Position numbers and translations under genes: made by a program | Shown: piece by piece, positions 34,899-44,845 of the stretch | How positions within the stretch are numbered: position 1 is the first letter of the stretch | Layout: every line of letters starts with the position of its first letter | Assembly (NCBI GenBank): GCA_964397365.1 | Contig: CAYNIU010000002.1 | Location: 14,998 to 78,997 of the forward strand | DNA: 64,000 bases | Source of the DNA: Methylomarinum sp964397365 | GTDB taxonomy: Bacteria > Pseudomonadota > Gammaproteobacteria > Methylococcales > Methylomonadaceae | Reading direction: 5' to 3' | Notes under the pieces: model-generated | What the model saw: only the letters and a program-made list of their open reading frames with translations | Told to the model about the DNA's origin: nothing | The model's database searches: none

Positions 34899-36086
34899 AT
34901 GCAAAAAAATGATTCCTGGCTTTTGCCTGAAGGAATAGAAGAAGTATTACCTGATGATGCCAAGCATCTTGAATGTCTACGTAGAAAGTTACTGGATGTT
35001 TTTTCGTGTTGGGGCTATGAACTGGTTATTCCACCCATTGTTGATTTCCTGGATTCGTTGTTAACCGGTTCCGGTTACGATCTTGAATTACAGACATTTA
35101 AACTGACTGATCAAATCAGTGGCAAAATGCTGGGTGTGCGGGCTGATATGACGCCGCAAGTGGCCAGAATTGCCGGACATAATTTAAAACATGATTGGCC
35201 TACCAGGCTATGTTATGCAGGAACTGTTTTACATACATTAGGCGATAATCTGGAAAAATCGCGTAGTCCTATGCAAATCGGTGCGGAACTTTATGGACAT
35301 TCCGGTCTGGAAAGTGACTTGGAAGTCATCCAGTTGATGCTGGAAATGTTAGCTATGGCCGGTATTGAAAACGTTCATTTGGACTTGGGGCATGTCGGCA
35401 TTTATCGAGCTTTAGCAAAACAGGCGCAGTTATCAAAACAGCAGGAAGCTGAATTATTTGATGTTCTACAAAGAAAAGCGCGAACCGAGTTAGACGAATT
35501 GTTGGCAGGATATTTTATTGCTGATGAATTCAAACAGATATTAACGGCTTTACCTACATTAAATGGTGGCGCGGAGGTCTTTTCCAAGGCAGCTGACATC
35601 ATTGCTGATACTGATGAATCAGTAAAACAGGCCTTAACCGAAATGCAACAAATTGCAGATAAATTGGCTGTCCAATATCCGTCATTGCCGGTAAATTTTG
35701 ATCTAGCAGAGTTACGGGGTTATCGCTATCATACCGGTATCGTGTTCGCAGCTTTTGTTCCCGGTTTCGGTAAGGAAATTGCCAGAGGTGGACGCTATGA
35801 CAATATTGGTGAATTCTTTGGCCGGGCGCGAGCCGCGACAGGTTTTAGCGCTGATCTGAAAGTTCTGGCAAGTTTTCTGGCGGTGTTTGAGAATAAACCG
35901 GAACAAGTGATTTATGCCCCTTATGAAGATGATGCAGCTTTGCAGGAAATAATCCGTGACCTGCGGGCGTCAGGAACTGTGGTCATTCAGCAATTGCCAG
36001 GACAAATGGGAACGGCGGGAGATTTCGGCTGTACTGCTGTTTTAGAAAAACAAAATAAAAACTGGGTTGTCAAACCTTTAGATTAA
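34899..36086 (+). CDS. hisZ: ATP phosphoribosyltransferase regulatory subunit HisZ
   Basis: 395 residues of histidyl-tRNA synthetase-like fold (LPEGIEEVLPDDA, RADMTPQVARIAGH, then RGYRYHTGIVFAAF and GGRYDNIGEFFGRARAATGF) but without the anticodon-binding domain that a true HisRS carries. It therefore represents HisZ, which activates the short form of HisG in histidine synthesis. It lies between hflC and purA, where HisZ is found in many beta- and gammaproteobacteria. purA starts 13 bases later. Confidence 0.95.
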   Translation: MQKNDSWLLPEGIEEVLPDDAKHLECLRRKLLDVFSCWGYELVIPPIVDFLDSLLTGSGYDLELQTFKLTDQISGKMLGVRADMTPQVARIAGHNLKHDWPTRLCYAGTVLHTLGDNLEKSRSPMQIGAELYGHSGLESDLEVIQLMLEMLAMAGIENVHLDLGHVGIYRALAKQAQLSKQQEAELFDVLQRKARTELDELLAGYFIADEFKQILTALPTLNGGAEVFSKAADIIADTDESVKQALTEMQQIADKLAVQYPSLPVNFDLAELRGYRYHTGIVFAAFVPGFGKEIARGGRYDNIGEFFGRARAATGFSADLKVLASFLAVFENKPEQVIYAPYEDDAALQEIIRDLRASGTVVIQQLPGQMGTAGDFGCTAVLEKQNKNWVVKPLD

Positions 36087-36099
36087 AGTTGGATTAGTT

Positions 36100-37392
36100 A
36101 TGGGAAAAAATGTTGTTGTCATCGGTACACAGTGGGGTGACGAAGGAAAAGGTAAAGTGGTTGACTTGCTGACTGACCAGGTTGGCTCCGTTGTTCGTTT
36201 TCAAGGTGGTCACAATGCTGGGCATACGCTGGTTATTAATGGAAAAACAACGGTTTTACATCTGATACCCTCAGGTGTTTTAAGAGAAAATGTGCAATGC
36301 ATGATCGGCAACGGGGTAGTTCTGTCTCTTGATGCTTTGCTGGAAGAAATTGAAATACTAGAGAAATCCGGTATTTCTGTCAGGAATCGGCTGAAAATCA
36401 GTGAGGCATGTACTCTGATCCTGCCGATTCATATTGCTATTGATCAAGCCAGAGAAAAAGCGCGTGGCGGCAAGGCCATAGGTACAACCGGCCGCGGTAT
36501 TGGGCCTGCTTATGAAGATAAGGCGGCTCGAAGAGGGGTGCGTGCAGGTGATCTGTTAAATAGTGAAGAGTTCGCCAAACGATTGCAAGAACTGGCTGAT
36601 TATCATAACTTTATGTTGACCGAATTTTACCATACTGATCCGGTAGATTTTGAATCCATGCTGACAACAACTTTACAGTTGGGTGAGCAGATCAAACCCA
36701 TGCTGACTGATGTGGCAGAAGCATTAAAGAACCAGCAGCAACAAGGAAATAATATTTTATTTGAAGGGGCTCAAGGGGCTTTGTTGGATATTGACCATGG
36801 AACCTATCCTTATGTAACCTCTTCAAATACGACAGCCGGTGGGGCGGCAACAGGAACCGGTGTCGGGCCTTTGGATCTGGATTATATTCTGGGGATTACC
36901 AAGGCTTATTCTACCCGAGTGGGCAATGGACCCTTTCCAACAGAATTGAATGATGAAAATGGTGAGCACTTAGGGGTTAAAGGCCATGAGTTCGGTGCAA
37001 CCACCGGTCGTAAAAGAAGGACGGGCTGGTTTGATGCAGTGTCCATGCGTAAATCCGCTCAAATGAACAGCCTGAGCGGACTATGCCTAACCAAGCTGGA
37101 TGTACTGGATGGGCTTGACAGGATTGGTGTTTGTACCGGCTATAAAATCAATGGTGAATTAATTGAAACGGCGCCGTTAGGTGCGGATAAGTATGAAGTC
37201 TGTGAACCAGTGATTGAGGATATGCCGGGTTGGACAGAGAATACTCAAGGCATCACCCATTTTGCAGATTTACCGGAAAATGCCAAGGCCTATATTCACA
37301 GGCTGGAACAGCTAGTCGGGGTTAAGGTGTCGATTTTGTCAACAGGACCCGATAGAAATGAAACGATCATATTAGAAAACCCGTTTGCCTGA
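36100..37392 (+). CDS. purA: Adenylosuccinate synthetase
   Basis: 430 residues. GTQWGDEGKGKVVD (residues 9-22) is the GTP-binding start; NAGHTLV, the TTGRGIGPAYEDKAARRG loop, ATTGRKRRTGWFD and STGPDRNETI are the other conserved blocks. The enzyme joins IMP and aspartate with GTP in AMP synthesis. No terminator is seen directly after the stop; two hairpin repeats lie there instead and may act at the mRNA 3' end. Confidence 0.98.
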   Translation: MGKNVVVIGTQWGDEGKGKVVDLLTDQVGSVVRFQGGHNAGHTLVINGKTTVLHLIPSGVLRENVQCMIGNGVVLSLDALLEEIEILEKSGISVRNRLKISEACTLILPIHIAIDQAREKARGGKAIGTTGRGIGPAYEDKAARRGVRAGDLLNSEEFAKRLQELADYHNFMLTEFYHTDPVDFESMLTTTLQLGEQIKPMLTDVAEALKNQQQQGNNILFEGAQGALLDIDHGTYPYVTSSNTTAGGAATGTGVGPLDLDYILGITKAYSTRVGNGPFPTELNDENGEHLGVKGHEFGATTGRKRRTGWFDAVSMRKSAQMNSLSGLCLTKLDVLDGLDRIGVCTGYKINGELIETAPLGADKYEVCEPVIEDMPGWTENTQGITHFADLPENAKAYIHRLEQLVGVKVSILSTGPDRNETIILENPFA

Positions 37393-37414
37393 TTTTGATT
37401 TGTGGTGTAGTCGC

Positions 37415-37450
37415 TGCGGATTTATCCGCACAGTGCGAATGGATTCGTAC
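37415..37450 (+). repeat. Hairpin repeat family B, copy 2
   Basis: TGCGGA-TTTA-TCCGCA (37415-37430) is a perfect hairpin; GTGCGAATGGATTCGTAC (37433-37450) folds with one wobble. The pair is the reverse-orientation counterpart of 1984-2026. It starts 22 bases after the purA stop. Confidence 0.65.
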
Positions 37451-37523
37451 CGACATCCAATTCACATTGTCTTAATTTAATGGTGTGATTCTATTAATTA
37501 CGGAGATAATGTTGATTACTTAT

Positions 37524-37644
37524 GGAGGCGCTGAACAAATTATCCCTGATTTGTCAGCGCCCACAAAATCAATGGCTTACAGCCATAGGTTTTGGTGGCA
37601 CATCCTTGTGCCACAGGAATCGCGAATAAATCAGCGATTCCTTA
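37524..37644 (+). repeat. Interspersed hairpin repeat family A, copy 2
   Basis: About 121 bases between GGAGGCGCTGAACAAATTAT and GCGATTCCTTA. From 37567 onward it matches copy 1 almost base for base (TGGCTTACAGCCATAGG..., GTGGCACATCCTTGTGCCAC, GGAATCGCGAATAAATCAGC). Left-end bases TTAGGGAA are missing, but GGCGCTGA can pair with TCAGCGCC inside the copy. Its last bases supply the stop codon of the convergent GTPase gene (37642). Confidence 0.75.
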
Positions 37645-38547
37645 TCTCTTCTTCCGTTTTTGTTTGCGGGCGGCTTTCTGCTTTCGAATAGCTGCCAATT
37701 CAATCAGCTCAGTTTCCATCATGGTGGGCGTTTCGAATGTTATTGCTCCCAGCATTCCACTCCTTAATTCGTTCAATAAAATCTTTGCCGTTCTATCCCC
37801 ATCAACTTGTTTACCGGCGCGTAAACAACCGCGTTTTTGGCCGACAATTTCCATTAAATCAGCGGCGCTGTCGGGTAATTGTTTAAGCTCGTAACGCTTT
37901 TTAAGTTGTTCAGGGTAGGCGTTGAGTAAATACTCGACAGCAAAAAAAGCCACATCATCATATTGCATGGCGGTATCTTTAATGGCACCGGTAGTTGCCA
38001 GCCGATAACCACTGTTTTTGTTTTCTACATTAGGCCAGAGTATTCCCGGGGTATCGGAAAGTACAATGTTGTTGGGCAAATTAATGCGTTGCTGGCGTTT
38101 GGTGACAGCCGGTTCGTTACCTGTTTTGGCAATTATTCGACCGGCCAGAATATTAATGATGGTCGATTTTCCCACATTGGGAATCCCCATGATCATGGGG
38201 CGAATAATTTTATTGGCAGCTGTTTTCTCCGGCAGCATTTTGCTGCACAAATCAATAATTTGTTTGATTTTATCGGGGTGTTGAGTCGTCGCTGCCAGGG
38301 TTTTTACACCTTGCTCCCGTTCAAGATAACTTTGCCATTGCTGAGTCATTTCCGGGTCGGCCAGATCATTCTTGTTCAGTACTCTGATGCAGGGTTTATC
38401 ACCCCGTAATAGGGATAACATGGGGTTTTGGCTGCTAAATGGAATACGAGCATCCAACACTTCAATAATTAAATCAATCTGCGGTAATACTTCTTTGATT
38501 TCTTTACTGGCCTTATGCATATGGCCGGGGTACCATTGAATCTGCAT
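37642..38547 (-). CDS. ylqF: Ribosome biogenesis GTPase YlqF/RbgA-like
   Basis: 301 residues beginning MQIQWYPGHMHKASKEI. The GTPase motifs occur in circularly permuted order: NKNDLAD (G4) near 79, then PNVGKSTIIN (G1) and DTPGI (G3), as in RbgA, which assists late 50S assembly. The tail is a lysine/arginine-rich run (AARKQKRKKR). The stop codon, read as TTA at 37642-37644 on the plus strand, lies inside the end of repeat A2, so the original C-terminus may have been altered by that insertion. Confidence 0.92.
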   Translation of the reverse strand: MQIQWYPGHMHKASKEIKEVLPQIDLIIEVLDARIPFSSQNPMLSLLRGDKPCIRVLNKNDLADPEMTQQWQSYLEREQGVKTLAATTQHPDKIKQIIDLCSKMLPEKTAANKIIRPMIMGIPNVGKSTIINILAGRIIAKTGNEPAVTKRQQRINLPNNIVLSDTPGILWPNVENKNSGYRLATTGAIKDTAMQYDDVAFFAVEYLLNAYPEQLKKRYELKQLPDSAADLMEIVGQKRGCLRAGKQVDGDRTAKILLNELRSGMLGAITFETPTMMETELIELAAIRKQKAARKQKRKKR

Positions 38548-38643
38548 TTTGAGTTCTGTTCATTGGAAAAGATTATATTTTACCGTAATTGAGTCGCTTA
38601 AGGTCTGATTTGCTAAAATACAGCATTGGTTAGCGGAGTGTGA

Positions 38644-39774
38644 ATGGAAACCTTAATGCGGGTACCGCAGGGTACTTATGAAATCAAACGCCTGCCGTAT
38701 CGTAAAAATGCTACCTTGAGAGCCTGGGATGCGGCAGATGAATATTTATTAAATCATTTGTCTGCAAACGTAATTGATCGTGACGCCACTGTTTTAATCT
38801 TAAATGACAGCTTCGGCGCACTGAGTGTGGCTTTAAATTCTCTTCATCCACTGGCGATTACCGACTCTTTTCTTTCACAGCAGGCGACTCGCATTAATCT
38901 GGATATCAATGGTATTGATCCGAAAAGGGTTGCATTACTGAATAGTTTGCAAGTAGCGGATAAAACCATTGATTGGTTAGTGATTAAAATTCCCAAAATT
39001 CTGGCATTGCTGGAATACCAACTCATCCAGTTGCAACCCTGGCTAACGGTGAATACCAGGGTGGTTGCAGCCGGCATGGTCAAATCATTACCGCAATCGG
39101 TCTGGAAACTGTTGAAACGTTTGCTAGGGGAGACAACAACTTCATTAGCCAGGAAAAAAGCCCGCTTGATTCAGGTAGATGTGGCAGCACAAAGAACAGT
39201 TCCAGAAAACCCATACCCGATTGAATATCAGTTGGAAAATACAGATTTTAGTATTTGTAATCATGCCAATGTATTTTCACGGAACAGTCTTGATATTGGA
39301 ACTCGTTTTTTGCTACAGCATTTACCGGTCAATCCGGCTTATCAGGATATGATAGATTTGGGTTGTGGCAATGGTGTAGTCGGACTGATGTTGGCGCATA
39401 AACATAAGCAAGCCAATATACGTTTTTTCGATGAATCATTTATGGCAATAGCCTCTGCCCGGAAAAATTTTGAACAGGCTTTTGGGAAGCTACGCCAGGT
39501 ACAATTTACTGTCGGCGATTGTTTAGATGGAGTGGAGATAAACTCGGCTGACTGTATTGTCTGTAACCCACCGTTTCACCAACAATATGCGGTTGCCAGT
39601 CACATCGCTTACAAAATGTTTAAACAGTCCCTTGGAGTACTGAAAAAAGAAGGGGAATTATGGGTTATAGGTAACCGGCATTTAAAATATCATCTGACTT
39701 TGAAACAACTGTTTGGACATTGCGATATGATAGCCTCAAACAGAAAGTTTGTGATTTTTAAATGTGTTAAATGA
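38644..39774 (+). CDS. rlmG: 23S rRNA (guanine-1835-N2)-methyltransferase RlmG
   Basis: 376 residues, close to the 378 of E. coli RlmG. An N-terminal inactive methyltransferase-like half (LRAWDAADEYLL, VLILNDSFGALSVAL) is followed by the C-terminal catalytic half with NHANVFSRNSLDIGTRFLLQ, IDLGCGNGVVGLMLA (AdoMet site), and CNPPFHQQYAV, the NPPF active-site motif. The close match to HANVFSR and NPPFHQQH of RlmG favours it over RsmC. It methylates G1835 in 23S rRNA. Monocistronic. Confidence 0.93.
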   Translation: METLMRVPQGTYEIKRLPYRKNATLRAWDAADEYLLNHLSANVIDRDATVLILNDSFGALSVALNSLHPLAITDSFLSQQATRINLDINGIDPKRVALLNSLQVADKTIDWLVIKIPKILALLEYQLIQLQPWLTVNTRVVAAGMVKSLPQSVWKLLKRLLGETTTSLARKKARLIQVDVAAQRTVPENPYPIEYQLENTDFSICNHANVFSRNSLDIGTRFLLQHLPVNPAYQDMIDLGCGNGVVGLMLAHKHKQANIRFFDESFMAIASARKNFEQAFGKLRQVQFTVGDCLDGVEINSADCIVCNPPFHQQYAVASHIAYKMFKQSLGVLKKEGELWVIGNRHLKYHLTLKQLFGHCDMIASNRKFVIFKCVK

Positions 39775-39824
39775 GTGTTTGATTTAGCAACACTTTTTAT
39801 AAACAGATTATTCAGGTCATCAGT

Positions 39825-42800
39825 ATGGAAAATAATGTCAGTGAGAAAATACTTAACCATTTATATCAGTATATTGAAAAAAAACTGGATGCCGATTTGG
39901 TTCCAACATTAAAAACTTTCTGTCAGCACTATTTTGCTTCAGTTCCTTTAAATGACCTGGAAAATCTGATAATCAAGGATTTATACGGTGCTGTATTGTC
40001 ACATTGGAATTTAGCGTTACAGTACAAAACGGGGAAGCAAAAAGTCAATGTCTATAATCCAACTCTGGAAATTCACGGCTGGCAGTCCAAGCATACCATT
40101 GTTGAAATTATAGTCGAAGATATGCCATTTTTACTGCAATCTCTCAGTATGGAAATTAATCGACAGGGTTTGACTAATCATTTAAGTATTCATCCAGTCT
40201 ATAACATGCTGAGAAATGATGAGGGTGAGTTTCTGGGGTTTGCTCAGGCTGATGATGTTAACTGTAGCAGTGAATGTTTACTGCATCTTGAAATTGACCG
40301 GCAGACTGATCCTGCAAAACTGGATTTTCTAAAACAGCGTTTGCAATGTGTACTGACCGCAGTTCGCTACACTACCCAAGACTGGCAGCCTTGTTTGCAC
40401 AGAATGCAGGAGGTCATTTCTTCCCTGAGCGAAGTTGTACAGGCGGACAACCAGTCGCACACCGAAATATTAGCCTTTCTGCAATGGCTATATGACGATC
40501 ATTTTGTTTTTTTGGGGTACAGGGAATATAAGCTGGTTAATCAAGACGGGTTAATGGCGTTTCAGCCGATTCCAGGATCCGGCCTGGGAATTTTAAGAGA
40601 TACTCTGGCAAAATTACCGGAACATGGCGTAACGCCCATGTCTGCCGATGCCTTTGAAAAAATCAATAATCATCAGGTTCTATTGATTACCAAAGCCACT
40701 TCAAAATCAATAGTACACAGACCTGCATTTTTGGACTATATCGGTATCAAGCAATATAGCGCATCAGGTGAATTAACGGGGGAAAAACGTTTTTTGGGAC
40801 TATACAGTTCAACAGCGTATTTAGCTGAACTAAAAAATATTCCAATGGTCAGGCAAAAAATCAACAGCGTTGTAGAACGCTTTGCTTTCCGTAAAGGCTC
40901 ACATCAATCTCGGGCGTTATTATTTATTCTACAGTCATTACCTCGTGATGAAGTTTTTCAGACCAATTCTGACGATTTGTTTTTGTGTGCATCCGGGGTT
41001 ATGCAGTTACAGGAACGGCAACGTGTCAGAGTCTTTGCCCGGCATGACCTGTATGGTCATTTTGTTTCGATGCTGGTGTTTGTTCCCCGGGAGCGTTATC
41101 ACACGACATCACGAAAAAAAATACAGCAGATTTTACTCGATATTTTTCAGGCTCAGCATGTAGACTTTAGTGTGCAGCTTTCAGAATCCATTTTGGCGCG
41201 AATCCATTTTATTATTCGTACCGATGCCGGCAGCCATATTGATTATGATGTAAAAGATATTGAACAAAAAATTATTGAGGCGCTGGCTGATTGGCAGGAT
41301 GATTTAAAACAGGAGTTGGTCAATTATCACGGAGAAGCCAAGGCAAATGCTTTGTTTAACAGTTATCAGGACGGCTTTAGCGCCGCTTATCGGGAAGAAG
41401 TATCAACCAGAACAGCATTGCTGGACATTGAGCGTCTGGAACATTTGTTAAAAACCGGAGCGCAAGCGGAAACACTGTTATATAGCCCGTTAACAGCGAC
41501 ACCTAATAAAACTTTACGTTTCAAATTGTTTTGTCGGGGGCAGGCTTCTTTATCAACAAGTCTACCGATGTTGGAAAACATGGGGGTTAAGGTTTGTGAT
41601 GAACGACCCTATGAAATCAATAAAAAAGATTGCACAGATACGTTGTGGATACATGATTTTGGTCTGATTCTTGACATTGATACCAGCAGTTTGAATCTGG
41701 AAAATTTGACACCACGTTTTCAGGAAGCATTTGAACGCTGCTGGTTTAAAAAAATCGAAAATGATGGCTTTAACCGGCTAATTATAAAAGCCGGCATTAG
41801 CTGGCAGCAGGTTAATATTTTCCGGGGCTTTTATTTGTATCTGCGACAGCTGGATATTACGTTCAGTCAGTCTTATGTTGAAACTACACTGTACAATAAC
41901 CCGGAAGTGGTTCGTTTACTGGTGCAGTTTTTTACCCAACGTTTTGATCCGTCGCTTGAACCCTCTGATAACAGTAATGACGAGATTTTCGCCGCAATAG
42001 AGCGGGCTATTGATCAAGTACAGTCACTGGATGAAGACAGAATTCTCAGACGTTATCTTAATTTGATTCAAGCGGCGGTGAGAACGAATTACTTTACAGA
42101 GTCGTTTGATGAGCAGGGTATTCCATATTTTGCTATCAAGTTTACCTCTTCAGCCGTTTTGGAAATGCCTTCACCTGTGCCTTATTTTGAGATTTTTGTT
42201 TATTCTCCCAGAATTGAGGCTATTCATTTGCGAGGTGGCCCGGTAGCGCGGGGCGGTTTGCGTTGGTCAGACCGGAGGGAAGATTTCAGAACGGAGGTTT
42301 TGGGGTTGATGAAAGCACAAATGACCAAAAATTCGGTCATTGTTCCAACCGGGGCCAAAGGTGGTTTTATCGTAAAAAATATCAATAAATTTTCAGCAGC
42401 AGAAGACAGATATAAAGAAGTTATCAGTTGTTATCAAATTTTAATCAGAGGGTTACTGGATTTAACTGACAATATACAGAATGGTCAAGTGGTCAAACCT
42501 CGTTATGTTAATTGTTATGATAGTGATGATACCTATTTGGTCGTGGCGGCGGATAAAGGTACAGCAAAGTTTTCCGATTATGCCAATGCCTTGTCTCTTG
42601 AATATGGTTTTTGGCTTGGAGATGCTTTCGCTTCCGGCGGCTCAGTCGGGTACGATCATAAAATGATGGGAATTACAGCACGAGGCGCTTGGGAATCGGT
42701 CAAACACCATTTCATTCACCGGGGACTCAACTATCTGAAAAACCCATTTACAGTAGTAGGTATTGGCGGTATGGCCGGTGATGTTTTTGGCAACGGTATG

Positions 42801-44654
42801 TTGTTGTCACAACAAATCAAGTTAATTGCCGCATTTGACCATGAGAATATTTTTCTGGATCCTGATCCTGACCCTGAAATAAGCTTCCAGGAGCGTAAAC
42901 GCTTGTTTGCACTACCTGCTGCATCCTGGTCTGATTATGAACCCGGTTTGCTTTCCCAGGGTGGCGCTGTATTTTCCAGACAGTTAAAATCCATTCAGTT
43001 AACGCCACAAATTAAAGAACGTCTGAATATCAATATTGATCATGTGACCCCTAATGAGTTGATCAAATGTATATTATGCGCCCCGGTCGATTTACTTTGG
43101 AATGGCGGCATTGGAACCTATGTTAAAGCAAATTGGGAAAAAAGCCTGGATGTCGGTGACAGAGCTAATGATCCCGTGCGAGTAAATGGTGAGGATTTAC
43201 GCTGCTCAATTGTTGCAGAAGGTGGCAATCTGGGTTTTACCCAAGCCGGACGGGTTGAATTTTCGCAAAAAGGCGGGATTATCAATACCGATTCCATTGA
43301 TAATTCTGCTGGTGTTGATTGTTCTGATCATGAAGTCAATATCAAAATTTTACTGGATAGCCTGGTATCTCAGGGTGACTTGACCGAAAAACAGCGGAAT
43401 CAATTGTTGGTATCAATGACCGATGCGGTTGCTGAATTGGTTTTATCGAATAACTCATTGCAGAATCGGGCGATTAGCATGATTGAACGTACCTCTGTTG
43501 AAGATTTGCAGGGTATTCAATGGTTGATCGAAATTCTGGAGCAAAAGGGACATTTAAACCGGGAATTGGAGGGTTTGCCTGACAACAATATCTTGCTGGA
43601 GAGAGTAACCAAGGAGAAAGGTTTATACAGGCCAGAAGTCAGCGTTTTGTTGGCATATAGCAAACAGATGTTAAAGCAACAATTATTGGCCGAATTGGCT
43701 CAGTTGGACGATAGCTTGTTGCAACAGGAATTAAAACATTATTTTCCTGAAGTATTACAACAACAGTATCCACAACAGATTCAGAAACATTATTTGGCCC
43801 ACGAAATTGTCGCTAACTGTATGGTCAACTCGCTGATAAATCGTATGGGGATTGTTTTTCCGTTCAGGATTCTGGATGAAAGCGGACATTCAATCAGCGC
43901 CATCGTTGCAGTTTATAAAAGGGTTTGTTGTATATTTACGATTGAGAATGTATGGCGGGAAATTGAACTTGTTCAATTGCAATTAAATGCAGATGTGATT
44001 GAAAGCCTGTATGGTCAATTGCGGACACTTATCGAAAGAGCCATGCACTGGTTTTTAAGTGTTGAAACACCTCTGCAAACGGAAACAGATATTAATTCAT
44101 ATTTGCAAGGAATCAGTCATCTTAAAGATTCGCTGGTGACAATTATTTCGGATAATGCCAACAAGCGTATAGATCTGGAAGTCGATAGTTTAATTAACCA
44201 AGGCGTCCCTGCCGGGCTGGCCCTGGATATAATAACGATGGACAATCTATATCTTTGTCTGGATGTCATCTGGTTAAACAAGCAGACAGGGCGACCGTTA
44301 AATGATTGTGCGAGAGTCTTTTTTGAGCTTCTTGAATCTTTAGATTTATTATGGCTACGCGAACAGATCAATCAATTACCAGATAAAAGTATGTGGCAAT
44401 CGCTGGCGCGCAGAACCAGTCGAGAAGAATTTAATGCTGTTGCCTGCGCTCTTTCATTAACGGTATTGCAGCAAAACGGTATTAATATCAGCGATATGCT
44501 GGAAAATTGGTTTAAAGCTTTTGATAAAGCGATAAACCGTTATAGAAAACTGCTAGCCATGGTCAAATCAGATGCGACAATTGAATTGGAAAAAGTAACA
44601 GTTCTGCTGAAAGAACTTCAGGATCTGGCAGGATGTTCTATAAATAATAATTAA
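39825..44654 (+). CDS. gdhB: NAD-specific glutamate dehydrogenase (large, 180-kDa class)
   Basis: 1609 residues, the size of the L-GDH-180 enzymes of gammaproteobacteria. Long N-terminal ACT-like regulatory repeats (about 1-700) precede the catalytic segment with GGPVARGGLRWSDRREDFRTEV and GLMKAQMTKNSVIVPTGAKGG and the NAD domain VGIGGMAGDVFGNGML. A helical C-terminal region follows. It oxidises glutamate to 2-oxoglutarate and ammonia for catabolism and is usually allosterically controlled. A strong terminator lies downstream. Confidence 0.96.
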   Translation: MENNVSEKILNHLYQYIEKKLDADLVPTLKTFCQHYFASVPLNDLENLIIKDLYGAVLSHWNLALQYKTGKQKVNVYNPTLEIHGWQSKHTIVEIIVEDMPFLLQSLSMEINRQGLTNHLSIHPVYNMLRNDEGEFLGFAQADDVNCSSECLLHLEIDRQTDPAKLDFLKQRLQCVLTAVRYTTQDWQPCLHRMQEVISSLSEVVQADNQSHTEILAFLQWLYDDHFVFLGYREYKLVNQDGLMAFQPIPGSGLGILRDTLAKLPEHGVTPMSADAFEKINNHQVLLITKATSKSIVHRPAFLDYIGIKQYSASGELTGEKRFLGLYSSTAYLAELKNIPMVRQKINSVVERFAFRKGSHQSRALLFILQSLPRDEVFQTNSDDLFLCASGVMQLQERQRVRVFARHDLYGHFVSMLVFVPRERYHTTSRKKIQQILLDIFQAQHVDFSVQLSESILARIHFIIRTDAGSHIDYDVKDIEQKIIEALADWQDDLKQELVNYHGEAKANALFNSYQDGFSAAYREEVSTRTALLDIERLEHLLKTGAQAETLLYSPLTATPNKTLRFKLFCRGQASLSTSLPMLENMGVKVCDERPYEINKKDCTDTLWIHDFGLILDIDTSSLNLENLTPRFQEAFERCWFKKIENDGFNRLIIKAGISWQQVNIFRGFYLYLRQLDITFSQSYVETTLYNNPEVVRLLVQFFTQRFDPSLEPSDNSNDEIFAAIERAIDQVQSLDEDRILRRYLNLIQAAVRTNYFTESFDEQGIPYFAIKFTSSAVLEMPSPVPYFEIFVYSPRIEAIHLRGGPVARGGLRWSDRREDFRTEVLGLMKAQMTKNSVIVPTGAKGGFIVKNINKFSAAEDRYKEVISCYQILIRGLLDLTDNIQNGQVVKPRYVNCYDSDDTYLVVAADKGTAKFSDYANALSLEYGFWLGDAFASGGSVGYDHKMMGITARGAWESVKHHFIHRGLNYLKNPFTVVGIGGMAGDVFGNGMLLSQQIKLIAAFDHENIFLDPDPDPEISFQERKRLFALPAASWSDYEPGLLSQGGAVFSRQLKSIQLTPQIKERLNINIDHVTPNELIKCILCAPVDLLWNGGIGTYVKANWEKSLDVGDRANDPVRVNGEDLRCSIVAEGGNLGFTQAGRVEFSQKGGIINTDSIDNSAGVDCSDHEVNIKILLDSLVSQGDLTEKQRNQLLVSMTDAVAELVLSNNSLQNRAISMIERTSVEDLQGIQWLIEILEQKGHLNRELEGLPDNNILLERVTKEKGLYRPEVSVLLAYSKQMLKQQLLAELAQLDDSLLQQELKHYFPEVLQQQYPQQIQKHYLAHEIVANCMVNSLINRMGIVFPFRILDESGHSISAIVAVYKRVCCIFTIENVWREIELVQLQLNADVIESLYGQLRTLIERAMHWFLSVETPLQTETDINSYLQGISHLKDSLVTIISDNANKRIDLEVDSLINQGVPAGLALDIITMDNLYLCLDVIWLNKQTGRPLNDCARVFFELLESLDLLWLREQINQLPDKSMWQSLARRTSREEFNAVACALSLTVLQQNGINISDMLENWFKAFDKAINRYRKLLAMVKSDATIELEKVTVLLKELQDLAGCSINNN

Positions 44655-44764
44655 AATTGATATATGTCAAGGAGGAAAAAAATCAGACTTATATAATAAC
44701 CACATGTCATTAAGTTACTAACAGGAGCCTTGATTGACATAAATCCTCTATAAAGATAGTTTAC

Positions 44765-44797
44765 AAGGCAGATTGTTTTTTTAATCTGCCTTTTTTT
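44765..44797 (+). terminator. Rho-independent terminator after gdhB
   Basis: AAGGCAGATT pairs perfectly with AATCTGCCTT around a T-rich loop and is followed by seven T. It is 110 bases beyond the stop codon. Confidence 0.88.
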
Positions 44798-44845
44798 ATA
44801 CTCAATTTACGTCACATGCTGTAAGTCTATATGAGTAAAGTTCAA

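Noticed and set aside
37485..37894. Open frames on the plus strand after purA
   Set aside because: They run through repeat A2 and the antisense of ylqF; no motif or ribosome site.
44734..44797. TTGACA followed by the gdhB terminator as a small RNA gene
   Set aside because: The only -10 at correct spacing (TAGTTT) would start transcription inside the terminator stem.
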